NCBI RefSeq assembly: GCF_963860125.1
Contig: NZ_CAWLFA010000005.1
Span: forward strand, 1-38,515
Direction of reading: 5' to 3'
Origin: Picosynechococcus sp. PCC 7002
Lineage (GTDB): Bacteria; Cyanobacteriota; Cyanobacteriia; Cyanobacteriales; MRBY01
DNA: 38,515 nt
Shown: positions 6,730-14,466 of the stretch, piece by piece
Numbering within the stretch: the stretch's first letter is position 1
Layout of the letters: every line of letters begins with the position of its first letter
The notes under the pieces: model-generated
What the model was told of the DNA's origin: nothing
The model's database searches: none
Seen by the model: the letters and a program-made list of their open reading frames with translations, nothing else
Position numbers and translations under genes: made by a program

Positions 6730-7932
6730 ATGAGTAAAAAATTTGATTTTTGGGAATGGATTGGGACAATTCCCCCCGAACCCGGGACGCCATTACTCGA
6801 TTATCTGGAGGATTTACAGCAATGCTCAGGCACTGCGAACTCTTCGGCGGCATTGGGGGATTTTCCCACGCCGTCGCCAAATATTTCCCCAAAACCATCG
6901 AAACCACCACCTACTGCGATATCGATGAACAGGCGCGCAGCTTCGCTGTCCCCGGAGGGAGCGCCGTTTACTCGGAATTCTTCCCCAAAGTCACCATTCA
7001 CAAAGATATCCGCACCTACTACCCCCAACAAAAAGAATTCGACCTCATCACCTGCGGCTTCCCCTGCACTGGAACGTCCCAGGCAGGCAGCAAAACCGGA
7101 CTCCATCACCCCGAATCAGCACTATGGCGCGAAGGACTGCGTATCCTCTGCCAAGTCCAACCCCAATATTTCGTCTGGGAGCAACCTGTGGGCATTGCCA
7201 CTAGAGGTTTACGAGCAACCCTTGGGGGATGCCGAATGGCAGGCTATCAAACAACGGGTTTTACAATCGCCGCTAGTGAACTCGGCGCATCCCACCGACG
7301 GGAAAGAACGTTTATTATTGCCTACCTTGACCACAGGACAGGGCACGACCCGCAATGCTGGTCAGACGAAGTTAGAACAAAGGCTGAAGCAATTAGGCAT
7401 TACTCCCCCTGGCTATCAATTCAGCCCAGAGGCGATGGCGATGTACATGGGTTTTCCATGGCATCTCTTCAGCTCAATCACTGGACAACGCTTCACCCAA
7501 CTGCCTACCTCGTCCCCAGTGGCCTCAAAGGACGTAACGATGTCCGTAGACTTGCCGGAAAAACTGTCACCCCAGCCCAAGCGGCGATCGCTCTCCACTT
7601 CGTTGACTGGCACCACCAACAAAAGGCGCGGTAGACCACGGGGCAGTAGTGGGAAAGCCTCTGGTTGTCTAGTCCCGTTCACTGAAGCCCGCCGAGGTAA
7701 AACCTATCCCATCATCCAAGGGGAACGGGTACCCAAAGATATTGCCCTCGATTATCCCCATCACTACCGCTGGTTTTATCAATGGAGAGAGTGGCAGGAG
7801 AAGCGGCAACGATGGTTAACGAGGTCAAAACGCATCAAGTTTCCCCAAGTCACAGCGGTACATCAATTGATCCAAGCGAATCAAAATGTGGTTCGTATCT
7901 TGAACTTTATTGAGACAGGCAGGCTTGAATAA
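6730..7932 (+). CDS. 400-codon frame enclosing the DNA methyltransferase gene
   Basis: This frame runs through the whole methyltransferase gene (6822-7634) in another phase and goes on 298 nt beyond it. Its first 30 residues look protein-like (MSKKFDFWEWIG and on). Residues about 31-155 are S/P/T-rich, as expected for a shadow of the methyltransferase frame. From about residue 157 to the end it again looks like a real protein: LLLPTLTTGQGTTRNAGQTK, SPEAMAMYMGFPWHLF, and a C-terminal YPIIQGERVP to WRWFYQWREW-like section ending in a helix with VVRILNFIE. These parts resemble C-terminal regions that I associate with cyanobacterial cytosine methyltransferases and their accessory proteins. A later start (TTG at 7195) or an old frameshift in one gene are alternatives. 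The ATG has TTAAGG very close upstream. Confidence 0.55.
   Translation: MSKKFDFWEWIGTIPPEPGTPLLDYLEDLQQCSGTANSSAALGDFPTPSPNISPKPSKPPPTAISMNRRAASLSPEGAPFTRNSSPKSPFTKISAPTTPNKKNSTSSPAASPALERPRQAAKPDSITPNQHYGAKDCVSSAKSNPNISSGSNLWALPLEVYEQPLGDAEWQAIKQRVLQSPLVNSAHPTDGKERLLLPTLTTGQGTTRNAGQTKLEQRLKQLGITPPGYQFSPEAMAMYMGFPWHLFSSITGQRFTQLPTSSPVASKDVTMSVDLPEKLSPQPKRRSLSTSLTGTTNKRRGRPRGSSGKASGCLVPFTEARRGKTYPIIQGERVPKDIALDYPHHYRWFYQWREWQEKRQRWLTRSKRIKFPQVTAVHQLIQANQNVVRILNFIETGRLE
6822..7634 (+). CDS. cytosine-5 DNA methyltransferase (orphan)
   Basis: Transfers a methyl group from SAM to C5 of cytosine in a specific DNA site. Motifs in the 270-residue product: I, LFGGIGGF at 7-14 (SAM loop); II, CDID near 32-35; IV, GFPCTGTSQAG with catalytic Cys82; VI, VWEQPVG at 118-124, where the usual ENV is EQP; VIII, SHRRERTF at 157-164. 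The end, AGKTVTPAQAAIALHFV, fits motifs IX/X. GGAGG at 6807-6811 supports this ATG over an upstream in-frame start. No restriction partner is adjacent, so it is an orphan that may protect the plasmid or regulate genes. About 11 residues after motif II (37-48) come from an inserted 34-bp repeat. The target domain between VIII and IX is short. The whole gene lies inside another open frame. Confidence 0.87.
   Translation: MLRHCELFGGIGGFSHAVAKYFPKTIETTTYCDIDEQARSFAVPGGSAVYSEFFPKVTIHKDIRTYYPQQKEFDLITCGFPCTGTSQAGSKTGLHHPESALWREGLRILCQVQPQYFVWEQPVGIATRGLRATLGGCRMAGYQTTGFTIAASELGASHRRERTFIIAYLDHRTGHDPQCWSDEVRTKAEAIRHYSPWLSIQPRGDGDVHGFSMASLQLNHWTTLHPTAYLVPSGLKGRNDVRRLAGKTVTPAQAAIALHFVDWHHQQKAR
6932..6965 (+). 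repeat. 34-bp palindromic element, copy A, inside the methyltransferase gene
   Basis: Begins GGCGCGC and ends GAGCGCC, so its termini are inverted, with two small internal hairpins (AGC-ttc-GCT and a TCCCCGGAGGGA unit). Together with two flanking bases, 31 bp are identical to copy B at 8314-8347. It is translated in frame in the methyltransferase (RSFAVPGGS) and also in the enclosing frame (AASLSPEGAP). Confidence 0.8.
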
Positions 7933-7934
7933 TC

Positions 7935-8005
7935 TGGTGTAAGACAAAAATTCCGGCCTCAATTGCCAAAGTCCGTCCGGTTCTGGATTTGGTGTAAGAC
8001 AAAAA
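7935..8005 (+). repeat. two copies of a 16-bp TGGTGTAAGACAAAAA repeat
   Basis: Exact copies at 7935-7950 and 7990-8005 flank a 39-bp spacer after the 6730-7932 frame. An exact inverted copy is at 15356-15371, and inverted copies with one mismatch are at 10282-10297 and 15253-15268. Confidence 0.8.
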
Positions 8006-8022
8006 ATAATTAGTTTAGACAG

Positions 8023-8283
8023 ATGAACAACAACGACATTCTCCAATCCTTAATCAACCACGACTCCAAAATCACCCTTTCCCTAGATGCCTTTGAGGTA
8101 TTCGTGCTCGTTGCCTACCTCCAGACAGCACAACACTGGATTCGTGGTGAAAATGGCCTTGTCGTTCGAGGTCTTGTGGAAAAGCTTATTGCAGCTATCT
8201 CCCGGTCAATTCCAGAGGCCGGAAAACTACTTGAGCAAGGGAACCAGCCAGGGGTCAAAATCACCGAAGAGTATTTTGAATAA
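8023..8283 (+). CDS. unknown 86-residue protein
   Basis: Starts MNNNDILQSLINHDSK. Mostly helical in appearance, with a hydrophobic central helix (FEVFVLVAYLQTAQHW) and a second helix LVEKLIAAIS. No signal peptide and no known motif. The Shine-Dalgarno is weak (TTTAGACAG). It lies 90 nt after the 6730-7932 frame, separated by two copies of the 16-bp repeat. Composition matches the plasmid backbone. Confidence 0.6.
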   Translation: MNNNDILQSLINHDSKITLSLDAFEVFVLVAYLQTAQHWIRGENGLVVRGLVEKLIAAISRSIPEAGKLLEQGNQPGVKITEEYFE

Positions 8284-8313
8284 GGATTTTTGTACTGCAT
8301 AAAATGCCGTGCA

Positions 8314-8347
8314 GGCGCGCAGCTTCGCTGTCCCCGGAGGGAACGCC
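8314..8347 (+). repeat. 34-bp palindromic element, copy B (intergenic)
   Basis: Same sequence as copy A except one base near the 3' end (A for G). Here it lies outside genes, 30 bp after the stop of the gene at 8023. Confidence 0.8.
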
Positions 8348-8399
8348 CTTGGCGCAAAATTTCAGGCCATGTTTTTCTGTCCCTTGAAATCAGTGTTCT

Positions 8400-8435
8400 T
8401 TTTTGTGCGCCATAAAATATCAATGAGGCGATCGC
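8400..8435 (-). repeat. dispersed repeat, copy 2 (inverted)
   Basis: Reverse complement of the 20-bp core TATTTTATGGCGCACAAAAA with the same 7-nt spacing to a HIP1 site as at 1329-1364. Confidence 0.7.
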
Positions 8436-8677
8436 CAAGATTCTCAACTAACTTTCCACCTATATCGAGATGAGTGGAAATGCTAAATTCTACTGCTTAT
8501 GATTTTTCCAGTCGCTATTAGGTTTCTATCCCTGTCCACTGCCATTATCCCTGGGGAGAGTGGAATTATATGTCCACTGTGTTTCCGGTTATCCTTAAGT
8601 AGAGCTGGAATTTCCAGTGGAAAGTCCACCGGGAAATGCGGCCATATTATGGATCTATAGAAAATAAAAATTTTTTC

Positions 8678-9439
8678 ATGTACGACCGGCAAGAAGTCCA
8701 ACGGAAACTGGGTATTGGAAAGTCTCGCTACTACCAGTACCTCAAAGCCACTGGTGTCCAACCGATTAAGCGAGATGGGCGAATTACCATCACCCAAGCG
8801 GAACTGGACATTTTATTGGCCTATAAAGAATCCTTGAATTCTCCACTGGAATCTTCGTCGGAAACGACTAAGAAGCCGTTGGAATCTAAAGTGGACACTT
8901 CTGACTCAATGCCGGTGGAAAGTCATAATTCCACTGCCATAAATCCAGCAGAATCTCAACTGGAAAGTTTGGGCAATGATGAGGGTAATCACCTGGAGAG
9001 TCCAACGGAATCTTTGGCTGAGTCTGATGAAAGTCCAATAGAGTCTATTGATGAGCTTACTAACAGTCCAGTCAATGATTCTAATAGCAGTCCAATGAGT
9101 CCAGTGGAAGATACCTCAGATAGTCCACTGAGCCCTGTTTTATATGAAGTAGATGACCTACTTTCTGAGCCTTCTGTAGAGGACTTGGATCTTTCTGACG
9201 AGACTGACTTTGATGCTCTCATTCGCATTGCCCAGGCGAAGAAAGCCAAGCAAATTCTTCAGCCGGAATTGGTCATGGCTCACCTGGTTGAGCAGATGAC
9301 AGAGGACGATCTACCGGAAGATTTACGCCGCAAGATTGAACAGACCCGGAGGGCGATCCGTGACCCTTTAGCCAATCCCGCCGCGATCGCCAGCCAGATC
9401 CTTACCAAATATCGCAGCGGGTCAACCCAGAAAACCTAA
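8678..9439 (+). CDS. HTH protein with long Ser/Glu-rich tail
   Basis: 253 residues from the ATG at 8678 (an in-frame ATG at 8636 would add 14). Residues 1-45, MYDRQEVQRKLGIGKSRYYQYLKATGVQP and on, form a MerR/excisionase-like helix-turn-helix. Residues about 50-165 are a low-complexity acidic region with many repeats of the type SPxES or LESxxES; the DNA there repeats AGTCCAnTGGA-like units, so it probably grew by duplication. The C-terminal 80 residues are helical (IRIAQAKKAKQILQPELVMAHLVEQM and on). It lies directly before the ATPase-like gene, whose open frame overlaps its end in the -1 phase. Likely a DNA-binding adaptor for that protein; a segregation or transfer role is inference. Confidence 0.65.
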   Translation: MYDRQEVQRKLGIGKSRYYQYLKATGVQPIKRDGRITITQAELDILLAYKESLNSPLESSSETTKKPLESKVDTSDSMPVESHNSTAINPAESQLESLGNDEGNHLESPTESLAESDESPIESIDELTNSPVNDSNSSPMSPVEDTSDSPLSPVLYEVDDLLSEPSVEDLDLSDETDFDALIRIAQAKKAKQILQPELVMAHLVEQMTEDDLPEDLRRKIEQTRRAIRDPLANPAAIASQILTKYRSGSTQKT

Positions 9440-9534
9440 GTCAAATCATCTCCATCATTCAGGAAGGCCACCATTGTCTTGTTCTGGGGGAAGCGGGTTT
9501 ATTCGAGGGTCTACCGGAGGCGATCACCGCTGCG

Positions 9535-10239
9535 GTGGACATTGAACCCTGGGCGATTGTCGCCTACCAGGGCAGCACGAAAACTTTCCTTATGGAGTTG
9601 GCCAAGCAATTTCGGGTGGACACCATTGAACCCAAGTACAACAAAGAGGGAGAGGTAATAGGCGATCGCCAGTTGACGGCGGATGAAATCAAGGAGAAGT
9701 TAGCCCAGGAAATTGAGAAGGGCAGTTTGCTGATTATCCCAGAAGCGAAACGGTTGCCTGCTTCTATTCGCTATTGGCTAGAAACCCTCATGCGCATGGG
9801 TAAGGTGATCGTTGTGGCGATCGCCGTCGCGGTGATTAAGCGCGACATCTACCTTCAAATGCTGGAAGTGGAATTAGAGCGGCCCTCCATCGAGGCAATT
9901 CGAGGCGTCATTCTGGAGGAAGCTGAAAAAAATGACTTATCCCTCACTGATCACCAGATCGCCAAACTATTAACCGTTGCTGGCCGGAATCCCTTGTTAG
10001 CCCGTAAAGCAGTTAGGAATGAGAAGCTGGGCTTAAATCCAGAGCCGGAGCATAGTCTCTATCTCGACATTAGCCCAATCATCATCTCTGCTTTGATGGC
10101 TTTTTCCATCGTCCGGTTTATTGGTCTAGGGACAGGCGATCGCGGTCTCTATGTCATCGGCGGGATTGCCCTGGTGTTGGGCGTTATGCTCCGGCAGATT
10201 GGCAAAATCCGAGGGGCGAGGCGCAAATATGGTCAATAA
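9535..10239 (+). CDS. AAA ATPase-like protein with C-terminal membrane anchor
   Basis: 234 residues from GTG 9535, the first ordinary start, but protein-like sequence in this frame continues upstream to 9364 (it reads SQIISIIQEGHHCLVLGEAG and on), so the true N-terminus is probably earlier. GSTKTFL looks like a degenerate nucleotide-binding loop, SLLIIPEAKRLP like a Walker B strand, and the helical block up to LLARKAVRNE like an AAA lid. Two membrane segments follow (about 178-198, SPIIISALMAFSIVRFIGLG, and 204-220, LYVIGGIALVLGVML), and the tail is basic, so it should sit on the inner face of the plasma membrane. Either an atypical start or a -1 frameshift from the preceding gene (AAAA at 9431-9434) would give the full protein. 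Confidence 0.65.
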   Translation: MDIEPWAIVAYQGSTKTFLMELAKQFRVDTIEPKYNKEGEVIGDRQLTADEIKEKLAQEIEKGSLLIIPEAKRLPASIRYWLETLMRMGKVIVVAIAVAVIKRDIYLQMLEVELERPSIEAIRGVILEEAEKNDLSLTDHQIAKLLTVAGRNPLLARKAVRNEKLGLNPEPEHSLYLDISPIIISALMAFSIVRFIGLGTGDRGLYVIGGIALVLGVMLRQIGKIRGARRKYGQ

Positions 10240-10241
10240 AC

Positions 10242-10300
10242 TTCTCCCCTCTGGGGAGATGCCGATAGGCAGAGGGGGTATTTTTTGTCTTACACTAAAC
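10242..10300 (+). repeat. 59-bp repeat, copy 1, with CTCCCC hairpin
   Basis: Contains the hairpin TCTCCCC-tct-GGGGAGA and ends in TTTTTTGTCTTACACTAAAC. Copy 2 at 15214-15271 differs at about four positions. It directly precedes the ribosome site of the gene at 10315 and follows the stop of the ATPase-like gene. Confidence 0.8.
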
Positions 10301-10314
10301 GGGAGGAATGAACC

Positions 10315-11349
10315 ATGATGAGTGTTACCCATGCCATTATTGGCGTTTGTGGCACCACCTTACTGTTGCAAACCGCTGACCCAGTGGTGCTAGGCTTGGC
10401 GATTATTGGCTCACAAATTCCTGACCTCGACAGCTCCCATAGCCTGGTGGGTCAGGTTTTTTTTCCTGTCTCCCACTGGCTCGAAGACCGTTACCCCCAC
10501 CGTACCGTCACCCACTGCCTCTTGTTTAATGCCGTCCTCAGTGCGATCGCCGGAGCACTTTGGTATTTCCTCGGTATCCCCACCCCCTGGGCGATCGCCT
10601 TGCCTTTGGGTCACTTTCTCGCCATCTTCTCCGACACCTTTACCAAGCAGGGTGTCCAACTGTTCTATCCCTTGCAAGCCTGGTGCGTCTGCGGCATGAA
10701 CCCCAAGCGGCGCATGAAGACCGGAGGCAAAGCTGAGTATTGGGTCTTAGGAATCGCTGTTTTGATTCTTTTCCTGAACCTGAATCTATTGAATAATGGT
10801 GGATTCCGCGATGTTGCCAGCCGCACCTTAAATCTGCGGGATCACAGCATCAAAGCCTACAATGCCAACGCTGCCCAGTATGCGACTTGGCTTCATGTGG
10901 AAGGGGTTTGGGCCACTGACCGTAGACCAGTCAATCAAACATTTTTCATCGTGGCCGAGGACAATGGCTATCTCGTCACCGATGGCCAGGGCGTTTATAA
11001 GGTAGCTGAGAATGGCGATATTATTCCCACCCTCGTTCGCCTTGATATTCGTAATAAACAGACCACTGAAACCTTTATCCAGGGTTTTAATGATGAGCCG
11101 CTAGGGGAAGGGTTAGGGGCGATCGCCCAGCGTTATTCCAACAGTCTTATCCTGGTTTCTGGTAGCGTCACCATTGATTTTCCTGACGAACTGCCCAGTT
11201 CTTTACCCCCAGAGGTTCAGGTCTACGGCACCAGGGTTAACCTCACCTATGCTGACTTGAATCAGGCGATTTCAATTCTCCAAGACCAATGGGCGATCGG
11301 CCAGCTTGATTTTAAGGTGTTTAGCCCTGCTCCCACTTTTCTGTCCTGA
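10315..11349 (+). CDS. YdjM-family membrane-bound metal-dependent hydrolase-like protein
   Basis: 344 residues. The N-terminal 120 match the YdjM/LexA-regulated membrane hydrolase family: THAIIG at 5-10, IPDLDSSHS near 35-43, and HRTVTH at 62-67, with conserved His and Asp that would bind metal. Three or four membrane segments lie at about 5-30, 70-90, 93-113 and 140-160. The C-terminal 180 residues are soluble and add a domain that I do not recognise. Substrate is unknown for the whole family. GGGAGGA at 10301-10307 supports the ATG at 10315 (an ATG three bases later is equivalent). It follows the membrane-anchored ATPase-like gene and probably works at the membrane with it. Confidence 0.8.
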   Translation: MMSVTHAIIGVCGTTLLLQTADPVVLGLAIIGSQIPDLDSSHSLVGQVFFPVSHWLEDRYPHRTVTHCLLFNAVLSAIAGALWYFLGIPTPWAIALPLGHFLAIFSDTFTKQGVQLFYPLQAWCVCGMNPKRRMKTGGKAEYWVLGIAVLILFLNLNLLNNGGFRDVASRTLNLRDHSIKAYNANAAQYATWLHVEGVWATDRRPVNQTFFIVAEDNGYLVTDGQGVYKVAENGDIIPTLVRLDIRNKQTTETFIQGFNDEPLGEGLGAIAQRYSNSLILVSGSVTIDFPDELPSSLPPEVQVYGTRVNLTYADLNQAISILQDQWAIGQLDFKVFSPAPTFLS

Positions 11350-11360
11350 AAAAGATGAGT

Positions 11361-12031
11361 GGTAATCTTAAAAGAGCAAGGATAAAAGCTCAAATGAAGA
11401 GAAAGGCTATATTATCCTAGTTGCAAGGCAAGCAAAATCATAAATACCGTGCCCATGGTCGCCAGTTTGTTGAGCGTTCTCAGCAAAAGCTCATCTCCCA
11501 AGAAACTAAAAACCTCATCGATAGCTTCTCCTAGAGAACATCCCTCTAGCTCGCATTGCCTGTGTCTCTGATGTTTCAGAGTCCTGGCTCTAAGGTACGT
11601 CAACTGGGAATATAAATCCAGGCCTCAAGAAGTTCAGAGCACATCAAAAAAAGGCAAATTGACGATTCAGTGTGATGAGATGTGGTCATTTGTAGGAAAA
11701 TAAGGGCAATAAGCAATAGGTTTGGTTAGCGATAGATCTGAGTACCCGCGAGACGGTGTATATATTGGTGACTGCTCAGAGAAAGGAGTAAAAAGATTAC
11801 GGGATTTTTGGGCAGCATATGCCTGTGCCTTTCCCAGTAAGTTTCACCAAGTGGTAGAAAAAGAGACGGGAAAAACCAATTATATTGAGCGTTTCAATTG
11901 CACGATGCGTCAATGAATTTCAGGATTGGTGCGGAAGAAATTATCCTTTTCTAAAAAGCAAGAAGATCACGCCGGAGCGATTTGTTTTTTTATCCATCAC
12001 TACAATACATCCTTATCTCTTTAGAACTACC
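11361..12031 (+). mobile_element. decayed IS1-family insertion sequence
   Basis: Bounded by 23-bp imperfect inverted ends: GGTAATCTTAAAAGAGCAAG at 11361 on the plus strand and GGTAGTTCTAAAGAGATAAG reading in from 12031 on the minus strand (15 of 23 positions agree over the full ends). At 671 bp it is shorter than a typical IS1 (about 770 bp) because of internal loss. The transposase is broken, so the element is not autonomous. Confidence 0.85.
11425..12024 (+). pseudogene. broken IS1-family transposase
   Basis: Recognisable pieces appear in order across frames: NHKYRAHGRQFVERSQQKLI near the start, LTIQCDEMWSFVG near 11660, VYIGDCSEKGVKRL near 11760, DFWAAYACAFPSK, then ETGKTNYIERFNCTMRQ, and finally KKQEDHAGAI and IHHYNTSLSL before TAG at 12022-12024. 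IS1 transposases are DDE enzymes; the Q-C-D-E and Y-T-D-like regions belong to the catalytic core. Damage: stops near 11530, 11700 and 11710, a TGA where CGA would be expected after TMRQ (about 11914), and a deletion between VKRL and DFWAAYAC that removes the middle catalytic region. No functional protein can be made. Confidence 0.88.
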
Positions 12032-12047
12032 TATTTTCTTTTTCCTT

Positions 12048-13064
12048 TCATTCAAATTTTTGTATTTTTTTAATCTCACTAATACGATTTAATGAATCTT
12101 GAAAATCAGAAATTTTGTCTTGTTGCTTATAGAGATTAGCAGATTTATTATAGTCATTTAAAGCTTGTTGATAATATTTAAGATGAAGATAGGCATAAGC
12201 ACGGTTAAAATAAGCATCTGCATCGTTACTTTTTAATTCAATCGCCTTATTTAAATTTTGAATGGCATTCTGATAATCTCCTGTCATAGAAAGGGCAGCT
12301 CCCAGATTAAGATATGCATTGTTTGAACTAGGATTGAGTATTATTGCCTTCTCAAAATCATGGATTGCATGGCTTATTTTTCCATAATTGAAAAATGTCA
12401 TTCCTCTCTCAATATATGTATCAGAATCTCCGGGATTTATATCGATAGAGATGTTGAAGTTTTCAAGAGCTTTTTCATAGTTTTTTTCTATTTTAGAATA
12501 AAAAACGCCTCGATTATGGTAGGCAAGCGCATGATAAGGATTGAGAAAATTTGCAACATTAAATTTTTCCATTGCTGCATTAAAATTTTCTAGACTATAC
12601 TGGTAGCAACCTTGATCAGAACAAATATCAGCTTCTCGATTACTGGGCTGAATTTTCTTGAGTTTTGCCCATGCTTGTTCAAACATAGGCATATTTTTTT
12701 CTTCTAAATAAAGCTTAGTTTGGCGCTGTAAATTTTGAATGGTAAGGTATTTTTCAGGAACTTCTTTTTGAAAAACTAGCTTATCAAAAACTAATTCAAA
12801 CCTTAGGGTTGATCCATCCTCTATTCTATAAGCAATCTGTTCTGTGGAGTCATAGTGCCACCCCGGTATATAACCTTCTAGTAATGCTCTACTTGCTCTA
12901 ATTTTGCCATCTTTTCCTAAGGATGCAATGCCAATATCACATATATGTTTCTCAATATGATCTGCAATAGTAAATGATTTTTTTTGCTTTTCAATGCTTT
13001 TAATGTAGCTTAAAGCATTCTTGGAGTTTTTTTGTTTTTTCTTATTCTTTGCTTTACGTTTCAT
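12048..13064 (-). CDS. TPR-repeat protein
   Basis: 338 residues with a very basic start (MKRKAKNKKKQKNSK). Residues about 30-120 form an unknown N-terminal domain. From about 130 to 330 there are five to six tetratricopeptide repeats, recognised by the spacing of A, G, Y and P in units such as AYHNRGVFYSKIEKNYEKAL and AYFNRAYAYLHL. TPR proteins are scaffolds for protein-protein contact, so no enzymatic role can be read. The gene is AT-rich with no HIP1 sites, unlike the backbone, and lies between two inverted IS1-type ends (12009-12031 and 13457-13479), so it was probably brought in with them. No promoter is certain. Confidence 0.85.
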   Translation of the reverse strand: MKRKAKNKKKQKNSKNALSYIKSIEKQKKSFTIADHIEKHICDIGIASLGKDGKIRASRALLEGYIPGWHYDSTEQIAYRIEDGSTLRFELVFDKLVFQKEVPEKYLTIQNLQRQTKLYLEEKNMPMFEQAWAKLKKIQPSNREADICSDQGCYQYSLENFNAAMEKFNVANFLNPYHALAYHNRGVFYSKIEKNYEKALENFNISIDINPGDSDTYIERGMTFFNYGKISHAIHDFEKAIILNPSSNNAYLNLGAALSMTGDYQNAIQNLNKAIELKSNDADAYFNRAYAYLHLKYYQQALNDYNKSANLYKQQDKISDFQDSLNRISEIKKIQKFE

Positions 13065-13664
13065 TGAAGTTAACCTCTTATTTGATATTTTGACGACAGG
13101 CTTTCTGAGATTTTTCTATTACTTTTCCTACAAGAAAGCATATTAAAAACACTTAATGTAGACGATTCAACGGCGATGAGTAAGAATTAATTAAGTTTTT
13201 ATGTATTAACTGAACTATATCTGATTCAAATAGCAACAGCATCTAGCTTGACATACAATGATTAATTGTAAAGTCTATATTAGAGTATTAGAAGCCGTCT
13301 CTTTATAAAAGTTGACAATATATGATAACTCTAGGTATAGCACAAAAAAACTGAAAGGGTTGTGCAGAGGGAAAAAGGGGATTAGATGAAAAGCTAACGA
13401 CAGACAACAAAGCATCTACCCTCATGCATTAGATTAAGCAATTAAAAACAATTCTGGGTAGTTCTAAAGAGATAAGGATACATTATAGTGATAGATGAAA
13501 AATCCAATCTTTCTGATAGGACTACCAGATGAATTTAACGCCTAAGCTCAAGTGAAACTTCAAAACTACACCGCCGTTCAGTGATCAGACTATATATACT
13601 TTTGCTTGGATATAAGGAATCAACAAAAGAGTGCATTACATTTCATTGGTGTACTCTACAAGAT
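13065..13664. other. 600-bp intergenic region with an orphan IS1 end
   Basis: No gene is supported. It contains an IS1-type terminal sequence at 13457-13479 with about 23 further bases of transposase 3' end, inverted relative to the element at 11361-12031. A good -35 TTGACA (13312-13317) stands 18 bp before TATAGC (13336-13341) on the plus strand, but no gene follows it. Confidence 0.6.
13457..13502 (-). mobile_element. orphan right end of an IS1-family element
   Basis: The 23 bp from 13457 are identical to the right end at 12009-12031, in inverse orientation. The next 23 bp (to 13502) match the end of the transposase gene with several substitutions. The rest of this copy is missing. Confidence 0.8.
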
Positions 13665-14384
13665 TTACTGATCTGGTTTTGCAACTTGCATTTTAAACAC
13701 TGGAGAACTCTTAATTACTTTGCCGCTTGAATTTCTAAACCTAGCGGTATTGAGAGGTCTCCCTAAAGTCTTCAAATATGATTCGTTTTCTTCACCAGCA
13801 GCTAGAGACTGCATTTGACCATAATGATATGACAAATTAGGATCGGAATGATACTGTTTTCCATTGTGCATCTTTGGATATAGAAATGCGCAAATTTTTA
13901 TGCATGAAAAAGCCATGCGATATTCCCTGAATAAACACAAAAGTTTTGCAAGTCCGTACCATAGCATGAACCAAGTCTGGTTCATGCCAAATACTTGATC
14001 ATAGTACTTAAATGCTTGATTCAGGTCTCCATTTCTTTTCGACATGATAGATTTGTCAACTAGACTCAATAAGTCACTGGAAATTTTAGTTAAATCAGAT
14101 ATTGACTTGACTTTATTGAGAATATAGCTAGCAGACTCTTCTTCATTATCAACAGCATTTTCAATAAATTGCCAGAGTGTGCTTTCTTGAACTGATTTGT
14201 ATTTGTGATGCTTTGGAAGTTCTTGCTCAAAAGCACCTCCTTGATTCAGATAGAAGTCAAGATTTTTAAAGTACTCCGCCCTGTCGCCGTAACAGGTATA
14301 ATTCTCTTCTTGCCAGATATTACTGACTGGTTTAGGTTTTCCGTAATTAGGATCTAACTTCTTACGCCGTTTTGCTTCTCCCAT
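13665..14384 (-). CDS. unknown protein with MGEAKRRK start
   Basis: 239 residues beginning MGEAKRRKKLDPNYGKP. This short basic N-terminal tag occurs on many otherwise unrelated bacterial proteins and may bind nucleic acid; I cannot give it a function. The middle (about 70-190) is helical with a TPR-like piece near GDLNQAFKYYDQVFGMN and a hydrophobic FMLWYGLAKLLCLF segment. AT-rich and without HIP1 sites. It lies 73 nt downstream of the HigA-like antitoxin gene on the same strand and could be a passenger of that module. TTAGGAGAT precedes the start, a good ribosome site. Confidence 0.65.
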   Translation of the reverse strand: MGEAKRRKKLDPNYGKPKPVSNIWQEENYTCYGDRAEYFKNLDFYLNQGGAFEQELPKHHKYKSVQESTLWQFIENAVDNEEESASYILNKVKSISDLTKISSDLLSLVDKSIMSKRNGDLNQAFKYYDQVFGMNQTWFMLWYGLAKLLCLFREYRMAFSCIKICAFLYPKMHNGKQYHSDPNLSYHYGQMQSLAAGEENESYLKTLGRPLNTARFRNSSGKVIKSSPVFKMQVAKPDQ

Positions 14385-14466
14385 AACTTATCTCCTAAAG
14401 TTTTTACATCTTAGTTTAGTCAACTCTACCAGAATCTTACCGCAGACTTTCCTTACAGAATGGCGA

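Larger units (their letters stand above)
8284..8677. other. repeat-rich intergenic region
   Basis: About 390 bp with no supported gene. It carries copy B of the 34-bp palindromic element (8314-8347), copy 2 of the dispersed HIP1-linked repeat (8400-8435), and just before the next gene a perfect palindrome CTGGAATTTCCAG (about 8605-8617) followed by several TCCACT/AGTGGA halves, which suggests an operator area for the HTH gene at 8678. Confidence 0.6.

Noticed and set aside
13312..13341. TTGACA-18-TATAGC promoter
   Set aside because: The match is fair but no gene or conserved RNA follows it, so it was not listed as a feature of its own.
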